Below, one piece after another: positions 1-9,502 of a stretch of 64,000 bases of DNA. Source of the stretch: JBLHGU01 sp047615875 (GTDB lineage: Bacteria; Pseudomonadota; Gammaproteobacteria; Arenicellales; CAJQKF01); contig JBLHGU010000003.1 in NCBI GenBank assembly GCA_047615875.1, forward strand, positions 21,372-85,371. The letters are read 5' to 3'. Position numbers and translations under genes: made by a program. Positions within the stretch are counted from its first letter, which is position 1; every line of letters starts with the position of its first letter. The notes under the pieces are model-generated. The model saw nothing but the letters and a program-made list of their open reading frames with translations, ran no database searches and was not told the origin of the DNA.

Positions 1-1743
1 CTGGCTTCGTCGAGTCGATTTAGATGTACCAGCGAGAAAATCATAATGCGCCGAATAGACAAAGAATTTTTATATACCGTAAGTGCCTGTTCAGCCTCGA
101 CTAGTGATATTTCGTAGTTTCCAGCTAAAGCGTGAATAAATGAAGATGTCCAATAATAAAACGGTTGAAAGAGTGGGTTAAGTTGCTTGGCTCTTGCTAT
201 CCATTTCAAACCTTCTTCACTACGACCCATAAATGCCAGTACCTGGGCTAAAGTAATTTGAATTTCTGAATCATTCGGATTCAGCTCAACTGCCCGCTGA
301 CATTCGGACAGAGCCAGTTCATGTTTTCTATCTGCATACAGGTGGATAGAGCACAATGTGTTATGCACGCGATAGTCTGTTGGATCTAGTTCAACAGCGC
401 GTTGTGCCGATTCGCGTCCCCGTTTGAGTGCATGATCAGCATCCGCTGTTAAATTCAGACGCCAGGACTGAACATAACGAAAAGCTAGTAAGGCGTGTGC
501 TATAGCGAACTCTGGTTCCAGTGCAACTGCTCGCTCCAGTCTTGCCAGCGACTTGCGCATTTCCTCCTTACCATGTTTGTATTTTGATGCTATTAGATAA
601 AGATCATAGGCCTCCAGACTATCATCATCAGTCAGACGCAATGCCTGAGACCTGACCTTATTAAACATAACCGGAGCTAATGTACTTGTTATTCGATTGC
701 TTATATCAATCTGTAAGTCGATAACCCCCTTCAGATCAACACTAAAATTGTCTGCCCAGATGTTTGAGCCATTCTTACTGTCAGTAAGTTGTGCGCTGAT
801 TTGCAGTGAGTTACTGGATTGCTGGTATGTACCCTGAAGAATATATTGAACTCCCAATTGTTCGCCGACCTGCGCAACTTTGATAGCCTGGTCTTTAAAC
901 TGGAAAGACGAATGACTGGATACGACAAACAACTCAGGAAAACGCGAAAGATTGGTAATAATGGCATTGGTAAACCCATCGACTTTATAGGTCAACTCCG
1001 AATTGTTGCCGAGATCCTGAAATGGCAGCACCGCAATGGACGGTTTTTTTGGTAGTGAAGAGTGAGATCGTTGCTGCAGACTCCATAAAGTTGCCCCAGC
1101 GATAATTATCAGTACTAGCGCTGCCAAACCTATAATAACCCGTGTAGAAACCTCTGAAATCAGCTTGCCAATGGCACTAGCAGATTGACTCTGTGGCTCG
1201 AGGGCGGGGATACACTCGCCGGGATTGAGTTCTACACTATAGCAGCGCACCAATTGATCAAAACCTTTGAGTTCGCATTCTCCTAGATCTGTATAGGTAA
1301 TTGGAAAACGTTTTGGTACGGTGTCATAGGCTGCACTTTGCAGGCACACACCTCCTACACGCAAGTTGTTCGAGTCGCTGCGCAAGTACAACACCATCGC
1401 TGGTGACTGTGTTATCCGCAATAACCACCTCACCCATGGCAACACCAATTCTCAGTACTGCGAGAAGATCATCTCCAAGACTGCTATTGTGGGCTGTATT
1501 GCTTTGCTGAAATGCAAGAGCCGCGCATACCGCATCGGAGGCACGAGAGAATTCAGCTACCAGCGCATCACCTCTTATTTCGTGAGTAATACCGCCGTAG
1601 GATGATATCGTGATTGCTAGTCTGTCGAATGCATCACGCATGCGCTGGTGAGCAAGGGTTTCATTCTGACGACCAAGAACGGTAGATCCAACAATGTCCG
1701 CATGCATGATGACGGCCAATTTCCCACTGGGTACTTGTGTCAT
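1..1743 (-). pseudogene. Cyclase-TPR signalling protein, frameshifted and cut by window edge
   Basis: The frame opening at 1743 encodes a class III nucleotide cyclase domain, with the first metal Asp in HADIVGST and the second in EIRGDALVAEF, but it stops at 1324. One frame over, from about 1358 down to base 1, the sequence is open without a stop and continues the homology. It holds the end of the cyclase domain (VCLQSAAYDTVPKR), a membrane helix (about 1087-1147), the start of a TolB-N-like domain (KPSIAVLPF, about 1030-1055) and several TPR units that run off the window. The break is at about 1357-1360 and fits a lost two or gained one base. The gene is the same type as those at 30.0 and 36.2 kb. 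The cyclase and C-terminal modules would be made separately, if at all. A sequencing error is the alternative. Confidence 0.8.
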
Positions 1744-1843
1744 AGACCGGTCCTGTTTGTATAAACTCAGCAGAATTTGTGTGGATTAACCAGATTCGCC
1801 AGAAAATTTTAAGAGCTTGTGTAAAAGTCTGAGTACAGGTTAC

Positions 1844-2299
1844 TCAATAGCGAGGCAATTCGTCTTTGATTAGATCAAGATTCATAATGCTCTCTGCACA
1901 ATATATGTGCTTTTGTGGACTCCATGTTTTGGTGGTTGCGACTTCCTGATCATCGAACAAAGAGGGAAATGTTCCGCATAAATCAGTTTGTTTGTTGTCT
2001 TTATTGAATTGCAGATAGTTATACACTTTGCTTCCGCAGCGACTGCAAAAATATCTTTTAAAATATTTTCTGGCGGTGGGTTCTTTGGTGTACCAGTTCA
2101 GTAACGTGGAGCCAGCATCAATTTGGAAGTGTGCCTGCTCTACATAAACATATTGGTAAATAGGCGCTGCATGGGCTTGCCGGCACCCCCTGCAATGACA
2201 AAAGCCTGCCAGGAATGGACGGGTGTCCGAGGCTATGGAAAATTGAACAGACCCACAATAGCAACTACCGGTAATATTCTGTTCGGTTTTTTGTAGCAT
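1844..2299 (-). CDS. GFA/CENP-V family zinc-binding protein
   Basis: 151 residues with the cysteine pattern of the GFA (glutathione-dependent formaldehyde-activating enzyme-like) family, an Mss4-like zinc fold: CYCGS near the N-terminus, then CHCRGC, then CSRCG. These cysteines bind structural and catalytic zinc in the family. Only a few members have a tested role in formaldehyde-glutathione adduct formation, so the substrate is unknown here. There is no signal peptide, so it should be cytoplasmic. It is the first of three paralogues in this window (others at 34.7 and 38.7 kb) and the most divergent. It lies 100 bases downstream of the start of the broken cyclase gene, in the same direction. 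Confidence 0.82.
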   Translation of the reverse strand: MLQKTEQNITGSCYCGSVQFSIASDTRPFLAGFCHCRGCRQAHAAPIYQYVYVEQAHFQIDAGSTLLNWYTKEPTARKYFKRYFCSRCGSKVYNYLQFNKDNKQTDLCGTFPSLFDDQEVATTKTWSPQKHIYCAESIMNLDLIKDELPRY

Positions 2300-2410
2300 A
2301 AAGGCAACCCCTGGTTTCAGTGGGTAACATTATGGACTAATTGCCCCAAACTGCCGAGGATATTGACCTGGGCTGCCTGTACAAATAAATTCGCATCGGT
2401 GACGCAATCC

Positions 2411-3253
2411 TTATTGTTGCGGCAGGCAGCACTTTTTGAATTTTTTTCCACTACCACAGGGACAGAGATCATTTCGTCCTACCTTTGGTTTATCCCGAAC
2501 GATAGTTACGGGAGTGGTGGTAGATACCTGCTGGGTTAGTTCAGGATAGATCGGTTGAATCTGGACTGGCTCGGGCTGGTCAGCTAATTCCATGGGTGCC
2601 ACTGTAATGGAGTCGTCTTTTATCGAATTCACGTTATCAGAACTTGCTTCTTTTGGGCTTTTGGTATCGGTGATCGGTTCTACGACTACCCTGTTTTGTT
2701 CGTTTATAGCGGACTCAATATTTAACTCAGGTTTCTGTGTATTTACAAACTCATCGGACGATTCTGTCGCCCAGTCTTCGAGTTCATCGTTGTTATTCAA
2801 GTGCTGATAAACCGCAGTAATCAGTTCTACGATCTGGCTCGGAGTGCATGACGATGTTGGGTCAGATGGTTGATCTGTATTACTATTTACTATCGATTTT
2901 AATAACGCTAACGTGGCCCTGGCGTGGGGTTGACTGTTACAGGCCGCAGTCCATTGCTGGTGGTTGAAATTGACAGCCTGCAAGTAGCCTTCCATCCAGC
3001 GTTGTGGTTGAACTGATAGGGGTGCTAATGCATCGGTGCGAAATTGACCAACCATCATTAGTTCAGAAAACTGATCAATAGTTTCAAGTATCCGGTCGTC
3101 TATATTTGTTTGGGCTGCGATTTCCAGGTCCAACGAATCTATGTCCGGCTCATTAATTGTTGCCTCAGCTGTTAACAAGCCATGTAAGTAGGCTGGGTCA
3201 ATTGCGGATTGATGTTCTAACTGCGTTAGTAATTCGGCGAAATGGCGGGTCAA
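2411..3253 (-). CDS. UPF0149/YecA-like protein with C-terminal SEC-C motif
   Basis: 280 residues. The first ~120 are helical and resemble the UPF0149 (YecA/YgfB) fold, including a WMEGYLQAV stretch. A low-complexity acidic linker follows, and the last 22 residues form a SEC-C zinc motif ([14 protein letters not shown]). SEC-C is the zinc module found at the end of SecA, where it contacts SecB and ribosomes, and on many YecA-like proteins of unclear role. No signal peptide or membrane helix is present. It stands alone, with 440 bases free upstream. The motif call is firm; the function is not known. Confidence 0.75.
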   Translation of the reverse strand: MTRHFAELLTQLEHQSAIDPAYLHGLLTAEATINEPDIDSLDLEIAAQTNIDDRILETIDQFSELMMVGQFRTDALAPLSVQPQRWMEGYLQAVNFNHQQWTAACNSQPHARATLALLKSIVNSNTDQPSDPTSSCTPSQIVELITAVYQHLNNNDELEDWATESSDEFVNTQKPELNIESAINEQNRVVVEPITDTKSPKEASSDNVNSIKDDSITVAPMELADQPEPVQIQPIYPELTQQVSTTTPVTIVRDKPKVGRNDLCPCGSGKKFKKCCLPQQ

Positions 3254-3693
3254 AGAATACCTCCCTGATGGGCAATCAGAGTGTCAAAATAGGCAGAGCA
3301 TTATAAAGTGATGATTAATATCTTTGGCGTAATAGATTGTAAAAGATCGTTCTTGTATCACGATTAGGGCGTAAAAGTAGTCTATTAGCTCCAAACAGCG
3401 CCATGTTTAGCCGGGAATCAGAAATATCAACGGTTTATACTCAGCCATTGTCAGCCCGGTTCGGGTTCTATGCCAGCGCAGCGGGCTCTGATGTAGAGTG
3501 TCAGGCAAGCTTGCGGGCAACACTTTCCAGTGTTTGTGCCGTAGCGAGAAGCTGACTGGACACAGTCATCACTACTATTGCCATATTAAATGCAGGATTT
3601 TATCCACTTTAAACAGGCCTCATCACTAGGTTTCGCACACTTAACTACGTTAACTATTTTATTTCGAGTTTGTTCAATACGACTATTTGATAG
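3254..3693. other. Intergenic gap without a convincing gene
   Basis: 440 bases between two minus-strand genes. The only open stretch of note is a 51-codon plus-strand frame from an ATG at 3403 to 3558. It lacks a clear ribosome binding site and resembles nothing I know. The right-hand part should carry the promoter of the Sel1 gene's downstream neighbour, but I cannot place it. Confidence 0.5.
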
Positions 3694-4119
3694 TCAGAAA
3701 CCAGCATCTTTAAGTAATTGCTGCGCTTTCAGATCGTCTTTTTCTACCAACGTACCTTCCTGATACATCATGGCGAGGGTGGTTTTCGAACCAGCTAGTC
3801 CCTGTTCCGAGGCCTTGGTAAACCATTCAACGGCTCGCGCACCATTTTGTTCGACACACTCACCATCCATGTACATAAACCCAAGGCCATGTTGGGCCAA
3901 TGCATGATTAGATTGTGCAGCGGTTTTCATCCAGTGGAATGCTCTAAGTTCATTTCTAACCACACCGAGACCGTTCTGCAACATAATGGCAAGGCGATAT
4001 TGTGCTTCTGATTCTCCAGCTTCGGCGAGGGGCTGTAATAATCTCATGGCCTGGGTAAAGTGCTTTGACTCAAATGCAGAGATGCCACTTACAAGATCAA
4101 TTTCGGTGTTATCAGTCAT
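3694..4119 (-). CDS. Sel1-repeat (TPR-like) protein
   Basis: 141 residues made almost wholly of Sel1-like repeats of about 36 residues (AQYRLAIMLQNGLGV, AQHGLGFMYMDGECV, SKTTLAMMYQEGTLV). These helical hairpins are protein-protein interaction scaffolds. No signal peptide is visible, unlike many secreted Sel1 proteins, so it is probably cytoplasmic. It is a single gene with no operon partner. The partner and process cannot be inferred. Confidence 0.75.
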   Translation of the reverse strand: MTDNTEIDLVSGISAFESKHFTQAMRLLQPLAEAGESEAQYRLAIMLQNGLGVVRNELRAFHWMKTAAQSNHALAQHGLGFMYMDGECVEQNGARAVEWFTKASEQGLAGSKTTLAMMYQEGTLVEKDDLKAQQLLKDAGF

Positions 4120-4302
4120 GTTTATATTTCATTATAGTGTGGGTGCACGAGTATTTCTTAGAGAGAGCTAAGGCTGCTATTCCCCCAATGGAGATAGACA
4201 ATTTGGGTAGTCGGGATATTTCATGCGTTGTAGGGTGACAAAAGTGTGTATGGGTTGTTATAAGAGAGTAGCCCGACAGGTCTTGCTCACCCATCGGCCG
4301 AG

Positions 4303-4325
4303 ATTGCTAGTTTTTTGCTAGCAAT
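4303..4325. promoter_or_regulatory. Perfect 8-bp inverted repeat upstream of TrpD-like gene
   Basis: ATTGCTAG and CTAGCAAT flank a 7-base T-rich loop, ending 33 bases before the start of the TrpD-like gene. It could be an operator or a leader hairpin. There is no T-run after it on the plus strand, so a plus-strand terminator is unlikely. Confidence 0.35.
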
Positions 4326-4358
4326 ACTAAATCGAAATAATTAACTCTTCTTCCTGCC

Positions 4359-5465
4359 ATGATAAATCCCAGTACTGTTAATGATGATATGCGTTCCTAT
4401 ATTCAGAGAGTCGCAACCGGGCCAGAACTAAGCAAGTCTCTTAGTCGAGCTGAGGCCAAACAGGGCATGCGACATATCCTGGAGCAAGCTGCAGATCCGG
4501 TACAGGCTGCTATTTACCTGATTGGATTGCGTATGAAACGAGAGACTGACGATGAGAACGCTGGGATACTGGATGCTTTACTAACCTCAGTAAAACACCA
4601 TTCTGTTAATGTTGATCATCTGATCGAAATAGCCGACCCCTATGATGGATTTGTGCGTGGCACTCCCGCCTCTAGTTTTCTGCCAGCTGTGCTGGCTGCT
4701 TTGGGTGTTCCTGCTGTAATAACCGGTGCCTATGCTGTAGGACCAAAGTACGGTGTTACTCATAACATGATTCTGGCAGCCGCGGGTATTGATGTTAGTA
4801 AATCACCATCAGATGTGGCTGGTCAGGTAGAAGCCTTTGGATGGGGTTATGTCGATCAAGCGCAGTTTATTCCTGATCTTTCCCAATTGTTAGAGCTTCG
4901 CACGCGCATGGTTAAGCGCACGGTAATTACCACGCTTGAGGTATTGCTGCACCCGATTCAGGCCAGAGCAACTCACCTGATGACGGGCTATGTGCATAAA
5001 CCCTATCCACCACGCTATCTACGTTTGGCCCGACAAGCTGGTTACGCTTCAGCTATGATTGTTCGTGGCGTTGAAGGCGGTGTAGTTCCCTCATTGAGTC
5101 AACCTTCTAAATACCATCGATTTATGCTTGATGGCCTGGATGAGGAAGTACGTCTTGATCCTGCCGAATTAACAATAGAACAACGTGCACGTATCCAGCC
5201 TTTACCCGAGAACGCAGATCATCGCGAACCTGAAGGGCAACCATTCGCGAGTATAAATTCCGAAGCGGTTGCACGTCACGGGGCCAATCTGGGAATGAAG
5301 GCGCTTCAGAATCAGCAAGGTGCTTTTCGGGATAGCCTCATATATGGAGCATCAATCTGCTTGCACCATCTCGGTCGCACATCAAACTTCGCTCTTGCAG
5401 CGTCTGAAGTTCGTAAGGTTTTAGATAATGGATCCGCCTGGGAAAGATTTCAGGACGCACTGTAG
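4359..5465 (+). CDS. Anthranilate phosphoribosyltransferase-like protein (TrpD-related)
   Basis: 368 residues with the overall layout of the glycosyltransferase family 3/TrpD fold: a helical N-terminal domain, then an alpha/beta domain with HNMILAAAGIDVS and a C-terminal glycine-rich IVRGVEGGVVPSLS stretch. The glycine loop that binds PRPP in true TrpD (GTGGD type) is replaced by VRGTPASSF, so tryptophan synthesis is unlikely. No other trp gene is nearby. It is convergent with prk, whose stop lies one base beyond its own. The neighbourhood suggests a link to carbon fixation or nucleotide-sugar metabolism, which is inference. Family call moderate; function unknown. Confidence 0.7.
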   Translation: MINPSTVNDDMRSYIQRVATGPELSKSLSRAEAKQGMRHILEQAADPVQAAIYLIGLRMKRETDDENAGILDALLTSVKHHSVNVDHLIEIADPYDGFVRGTPASSFLPAVLAALGVPAVITGAYAVGPKYGVTHNMILAAAGIDVSKSPSDVAGQVEAFGWGYVDQAQFIPDLSQLLELRTRMVKRTVITTLEVLLHPIQARATHLMTGYVHKPYPPRYLRLARQAGYASAMIVRGVEGGVVPSLSQPSKYHRFMLDGLDEEVRLDPAELTIEQRARIQPLPENADHREPEGQPFASINSEAVARHGANLGMKALQNQQGAFRDSLIYGASICLHHLGRTSNFALAASEVRKVLDNGSAWERFQDAL

Positions 5466-5466
5466 T

Positions 5467-6351
5467 TTATAATTCGCGCAATTTACGCTGTTTTTCAACC
5501 ATCTGATCAACGATGGGTGCGAGAATAATTTCCATGGCCAGGCCCATTTTTCCACCGGGTACAACAATTGTATTTCGTCTTGAAATAAAAGAGTCATGCA
5601 GCATGGAGAGTAGATAGGGGAAGTCGGTTTTGAATTTGGTTGTATTTTTGAAGCGAATCACCACAAAACTTTCGTCGGCGGTGGGAATATCCCGGGCAAT
5701 GAAGGGATTGGACGTGTCTACTGTGGGAACTCGTTGAAAGTTTATGTCCGTTTCGGAAAACTGCGGTGTAATGTAGTGGACATAGTCTGGCATGCGACGC
5801 AAAATTGTATCCGTAACAACCTCCGGCGAATACCCTCTTTGGGCGGTATCGCGATGAATTTTCTGAATCCACTCGAGATTTACTATTGGCACTACACCAA
5901 TTTTTAAATCTGCATATTGGGCCACATTAACCGTTCGGTTTACTACGGCACCATGTAAACCCTCATAGAACAGAACGTCTGTGCCAGTGGGGATATTCTC
6001 CCAGGGGGTGAATGTCCCCGGCTGCTGATGATAGGCTGCAGCTTCCTTATTACCATGAAGGTAATAACGCCTCTGACCCGTTCCAGACTCTCCATAAACG
6101 CGAAATAACTCCTCAATTTTTTCATAATGGTTTGCTTCTGGCCCGAAATGGCTGAGGTCCTTGCCCTGATATGAGGCATTGGCCACGGCATCGCGCATTT
6201 CCAGTCGATTAAAACGATGAAAACTATCTCCCTCTATTACACAGGGAGTGACACCTTCGCGGAAGAATATGTGCTCAAAAGCGACCTTAACTGTGGTTGT
6301 CCCCGCGCCGGATGAGCCGGTTACCGCGATAACTGGATGTTTGACAGACAT
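5467..6351 (-). CDS. prk: Phosphoribulokinase (Calvin cycle)
   Basis: 294 residues, the usual length of bacterial class I phosphoribulokinase. It phosphorylates ribulose 5-phosphate with ATP to give ribulose 1,5-bisphosphate, the CO2 acceptor of RubisCO. The P-loop GSSGAGTTT is at residues ~13-21, followed by EGDSFHRF and FGPEANHY typical of the family, and FYEGLHGAV in the middle. It is cytosolic. A LysR-type gene is divergent across 253 bases that carry a doubled palindrome, the classic cbbR arrangement, so transcription is probably CbbR-controlled. No RubisCO gene lies in this window. Confidence 0.95.
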   Translation of the reverse strand: MSVKHPVIAVTGSSGAGTTTVKVAFEHIFFREGVTPCVIEGDSFHRFNRLEMRDAVANASYQGKDLSHFGPEANHYEKIEELFRVYGESGTGQRRYYLHGNKEAAAYHQQPGTFTPWENIPTGTDVLFYEGLHGAVVNRTVNVAQYADLKIGVVPIVNLEWIQKIHRDTAQRGYSPEVVTDTILRRMPDYVHYITPQFSETDINFQRVPTVDTSNPFIARDIPTADESFVVIRFKNTTKFKTDFPYLLSMLHDSFISRRNTIVVPGGKMGLAMEIILAPIVDQMVEKQRKLREL

Positions 6352-6473
6352 GGAGTTTTCTCTGAAAAATAAGAATTCTTTCTGGTCTCTGTGACCACAT
6401 CAGCAGGCATTGACTAGATAGAGAGCCTAATTATGCACATACGATGTTTTGTTGGCAGCAATATAAAACAGAA

Positions 6474-6515
6474 TTATGCATAAGGGATATGCAATTATCT
6501 TTATTTTATGCATAA
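6474..6515. promoter_or_regulatory. Two perfect TTATGCATAA palindromes, likely CbbR operator
   Basis: Identical 10-base palindromes at 6474-6483 and 6506-6515, 32 bases apart (about three helical turns), each followed by G. A partial third copy (TTATGCACAT) is at 6431-6440. They lie in the 253-base divergent region between prk and the CbbR-like gene. LysR-type regulators bind dyads of this T-N-A kind, usually as two sites. The assignment to CbbR is from position. Confidence 0.6.
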
Positions 6516-6604
6516 GCTTATATATATTAACAGACTCTTCTTGATGAACGGGTTATTACAGCTCATTCGTTTATTCTGTACATAAAATCGTTAAATATAT
6601 AGCT

Positions 6605-7495
6605 ATGCATTTTACAATTAGACAACTACAGGTGTTTGAGGCTGTTGCCAGAAAATTGAGCTTCACCCGCGCTGCAGATGAGTTACATCTGACCCAGCCT
6701 GCAGTCTCTATGCAGATTAAGCAACTGGAATCCTCTATCGGACTGCCTCTATTTGAACAAGTTGGCAAGAAAGTTCATCTGACTGAGCCTGGCAACGTAA
6801 TGTTAGTACATAGCCGGCGTGTAATGGATTGTCTGAGTACAGCCCGACACGAACTTAACGATCTCAAAGGTATAGATGCTGGGCATTTGAAAATTGCTGT
6901 AGTCTCGACGGTTAACTATTTTGCAGCCCGATTACTGGCTGAATTTACCGCTCATTATCCGTCTGTTCAGATCAGTCTTGATGTAACCAATCGCCGCGAT
7001 GTATTGAAAAAACTTGAAAAAAATGAACCAGATATCGTGTTAATGGGACAGCCTCCGAGGGAGCTGGATCTGGTGTCTGAGCCATTTATGATAAACCCCC
7101 TTATTGTAATTTCTTCTCCAGGACATCCTCTATGTGAACGACAAAAGATTTCAGCTAATGATCTTAATGGTGAAGTATTTGTGTTAAGGGAGGAAGGGTC
7201 TGGAACTCGCAAAGCTATGCAGCGGTTTTTCGAAGAACGGTCTATAGAGCCCGCCAGGGGGATTGAAATGGGCGGCAATGAGGCTATTAAGCAAAGTGTA
7301 GAAGCTGGTATTGGTTTGGCAATAGTCTCCCGACATACCGCGCAACTTGAATTAGATGTTGGTCGCCTGGTAGAGCTTGAGGTTGAAGGTTTTCCTATAG
7401 AGAGACGTTGGTTTATTGTTCATCGACAGGGTAAGCGGTTATCGCCCACTGCTAAGGAATTTTGTAAGTTTGTGCTGAATAAAGCCAGGATTTAG
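6605..7495 (+). CDS. cbbR: LysR-type regulator, CbbR-like
   Basis: 296 residues. The N-terminal winged helix-turn-helix (LSFTRAADELHLTQPAVSMQIKQLE, residues ~18-42) is typical of LysR proteins. The rest is the two-lobed substrate-binding domain that senses a metabolite; EEGSGTRKAM and GGNEAIKQSVEAGIG are characteristic of the CbbR/CysB-like subgroup. It is divergent from prk and is the likely activator of it and of other Calvin genes elsewhere, responding to metabolites such as RuBP or NADPH in studied CbbRs. The name rests on sequence type plus position; a second LysR gene lies 2 kb away. Confidence 0.82.
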   Translation: MHFTIRQLQVFEAVARKLSFTRAADELHLTQPAVSMQIKQLESSIGLPLFEQVGKKVHLTEPGNVMLVHSRRVMDCLSTARHELNDLKGIDAGHLKIAVVSTVNYFAARLLAEFTAHYPSVQISLDVTNRRDVLKKLEKNEPDIVLMGQPPRELDLVSEPFMINPLIVISSPGHPLCERQKISANDLNGEVFVLREEGSGTRKAMQRFFEERSIEPARGIEMGGNEAIKQSVEAGIGLAIVSRHTAQLELDVGRLVELEVEGFPIERRWFIVHRQGKRLSPTAKEFCKFVLNKARI

Positions 7496-7898
7496 AGCTA
7501 ATGTTAACTGGTTAATCGAAAAATACTATATAAAAATAGATTGAGAAATATTTTTAGCTTTTAGAATTCAGAACCCTGGATGGGTTCGACCTCTACTTAC
7601 TAATTCTCAAATCTGATATCAGGCTGAGAAAAAGAGAATATGTAAATAGTGTTCGATTGCAAACCCCATTGGTGCATCCTTTTCCACTGAAGATTGTTTT
7701 AGCGACGTTAGTATTGAACCAGAATTTGGGGTTATTGCCTCTCGCAGGCAGGTCAGATACGGGAGCATTAAATTCTACTGTACAATATGGAAAACACTTA
7801 GTAGTAAAGGGCTCACCTTAAAACGTTGGATTATGTAAATGGTGTCCATTGACATGCTCTCAGCCTAAACTACACAAACACTTATAGTCAGGGGACGT
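7496..7898. other. Intergenic gap upstream of pilus ATPase gene
   Basis: 403 bases, AT-rich on the left. I see no open frame of note, no tRNA fold and no strong terminator. It should contain the promoter of the ATPase gene, which I cannot place. Confidence 0.5.
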
Positions 7899-9050
7899 AT
7901 GTTTGGTAAGCAACAACATTTAACTGGTTCAGTCAATAATAGTATTAAGCAGGAAGAGAGTGGCGAAGACTATCAGGCTATTATTGAAGATATTGTTGGC
8001 TACGCGGCGGATAAGGGTGGATCAGATATTCATCTTCGAGTTGGTGGGTATCCAGCAGTACGATTGAATGGCGATTTAAAACCCATTGAAGAATTTAGCG
8101 TATTGTCTCTTGCCGATATGGAAGGCCTCCTGCAAGTTGTATTGACCGCCCGAGATCGCCAGATTCTCGAGGAAAAACGGCAATGCGACACTTCATTGGG
8201 GTTTGCATCCATAGGTAGGGTTCGAGTAAACGCCTTTTATCAGCGTGGCAGTGTCGCGTTAGCGATTCGACTGATTAAAACCAGTATTCCTACCCTGGAT
8301 GAATTGGGTGTGCCTGATGTTTTGTATAAGATTTCACGTTTGCGAAGTGGTTTGATTTTGACAACGGGTTCCACCGGCTCGGGTAAATCTACAACACTGG
8401 CTGCCATTGTGGACGATATTAATCAGCGTTATCAGAAGCACATAATCACAATAGAGGATCCTGTTGAGTTTCTTTTTCGGGACAAACAGTCGATTGTTGC
8501 CCAACGTGAAATTGGTATCGATGCTCTAAGTTTCAAAGACGCAATGTCTGCTGCAATGCGTGAGGATCCAGATGTTATTCTGTTATCTGATTTGCGTGAT
8601 ACAGAATCTATGGAGTTCGCCATGGATGCGGCCGAAACCGGACATTTGGTCCTCGGTACCGTACATTCACCGACTGCCCCTGATGCAATATCGAGAATTG
8701 TGGGGTCTTTCCCGTCCGCCTCACAAAATACTATCAGAACAAAATTGTCGCAAAATCTTAAAGCGGTCGTTGGTCAGCGTCTGTTGCCCAACCGGGATAA
8801 AACCGGGCGTGTACTGGCCTGTGAGGTTATGCTTGTTTCGCAACGAATTCAGGAATTGATTCTTGATCCAATGAAAGTCGCGGAAATCAGCGACCTAATG
8901 CGCAAAAGTAAGTCTGTTGATGGGGTTATGTCTTTTGATCAGAGTATTTTTGATCTCTTCAAGAAGAAGCTTATCAACGAAGAAACTGCCTTGCGTTTTT
9001 CCAGCAGTCCAAATGATATGGGACTGCGTATCAAGGGCTTTTCCAATTAG
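7899..9050 (+). CDS. PilT/PilU-type pilus retraction ATPase, divergent
   Basis: 383 residues, the length of PilT/PilU hexameric ATPases that drive type IV pilus retraction at the inner membrane. The N-terminal PAS-like part has SDIHLRVGGYPAVRLNG, and Walker A is TGSTGSGKST. In PilT the Walker B box reads GE-RD; here it is LLSDLRD, so the catalytic Glu is Asp. The His box is TVHS instead of TLHT. The C-terminus is PilU-like in length. It stands alone, while the pilMNOPQ genes are 10 kb away. It may be a PilU-like accessory or a slower motor; pilus assembly and the main PilT would be encoded elsewhere. Confidence 0.85.
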   Translation: MFGKQQHLTGSVNNSIKQEESGEDYQAIIEDIVGYAADKGGSDIHLRVGGYPAVRLNGDLKPIEEFSVLSLADMEGLLQVVLTARDRQILEEKRQCDTSLGFASIGRVRVNAFYQRGSVALAIRLIKTSIPTLDELGVPDVLYKISRLRSGLILTTGSTGSGKSTTLAAIVDDINQRYQKHIITIEDPVEFLFRDKQSIVAQREIGIDALSFKDAMSAAMREDPDVILLSDLRDTESMEFAMDAAETGHLVLGTVHSPTAPDAISRIVGSFPSASQNTIRTKLSQNLKAVVGQRLLPNRDKTGRVLACEVMLVSQRIQELILDPMKVAEISDLMRKSKSVDGVMSFDQSIFDLFKKKLINEETALRFSSSPNDMGLRIKGFSN

Positions 9051-9502
9051 TTCGAAATTATTTTTTCGCACAAAGTTTAACTAACAATTTGCTTTTAGGA
9101 GAAATCCTTTTATTCCTATATTTCAATTGTATGGATAACTTTTAGTTGGCGTTACAATCGCAAACAATCTATGTTTAACGATCCAGGAATGCCTCATAAA
9201 AATTTCCAACTTTAGTCTATGTGTCTTAACCTACCGTTCCACATGGGATAGGCGTATGGGTGGGGTATGTTACTTTGGAGTAGTTTTTAATCAGATAGGT
9301 TCGTCATAAAATTCACTTATAGCTAAACAGCGCTACGCTGGACGTAACCGGCCTGTGTTGGGTGCGATATTTTCCAACCAGCCATACATATGGACATATG
9401 CAGAGGACTTGGCCTGTTCCCACTAAGATTGAATAATTGAGTGGCTAGCGTGGCAACACCATTTGCCAATCCGACTAATACGATAAATTACGGTATCCGA
9501 TA
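9051..9502. other. Intergenic gap before second LysR gene
   Basis: 452 bases without a convincing gene on either strand. Two CATATG hexamers sit close together near 9388-9401, and CGATAA occurs twice just before the LysR start codon (about 9480 and 9497). LysR genes often bind next to their own start, so these may be autoregulatory, but that is speculative. Confidence 0.45.

Noticed and set aside
3403..3558. 51-codon plus-strand frame
   Set aside because: No ribosome site, no recognised features and no neighbour support.
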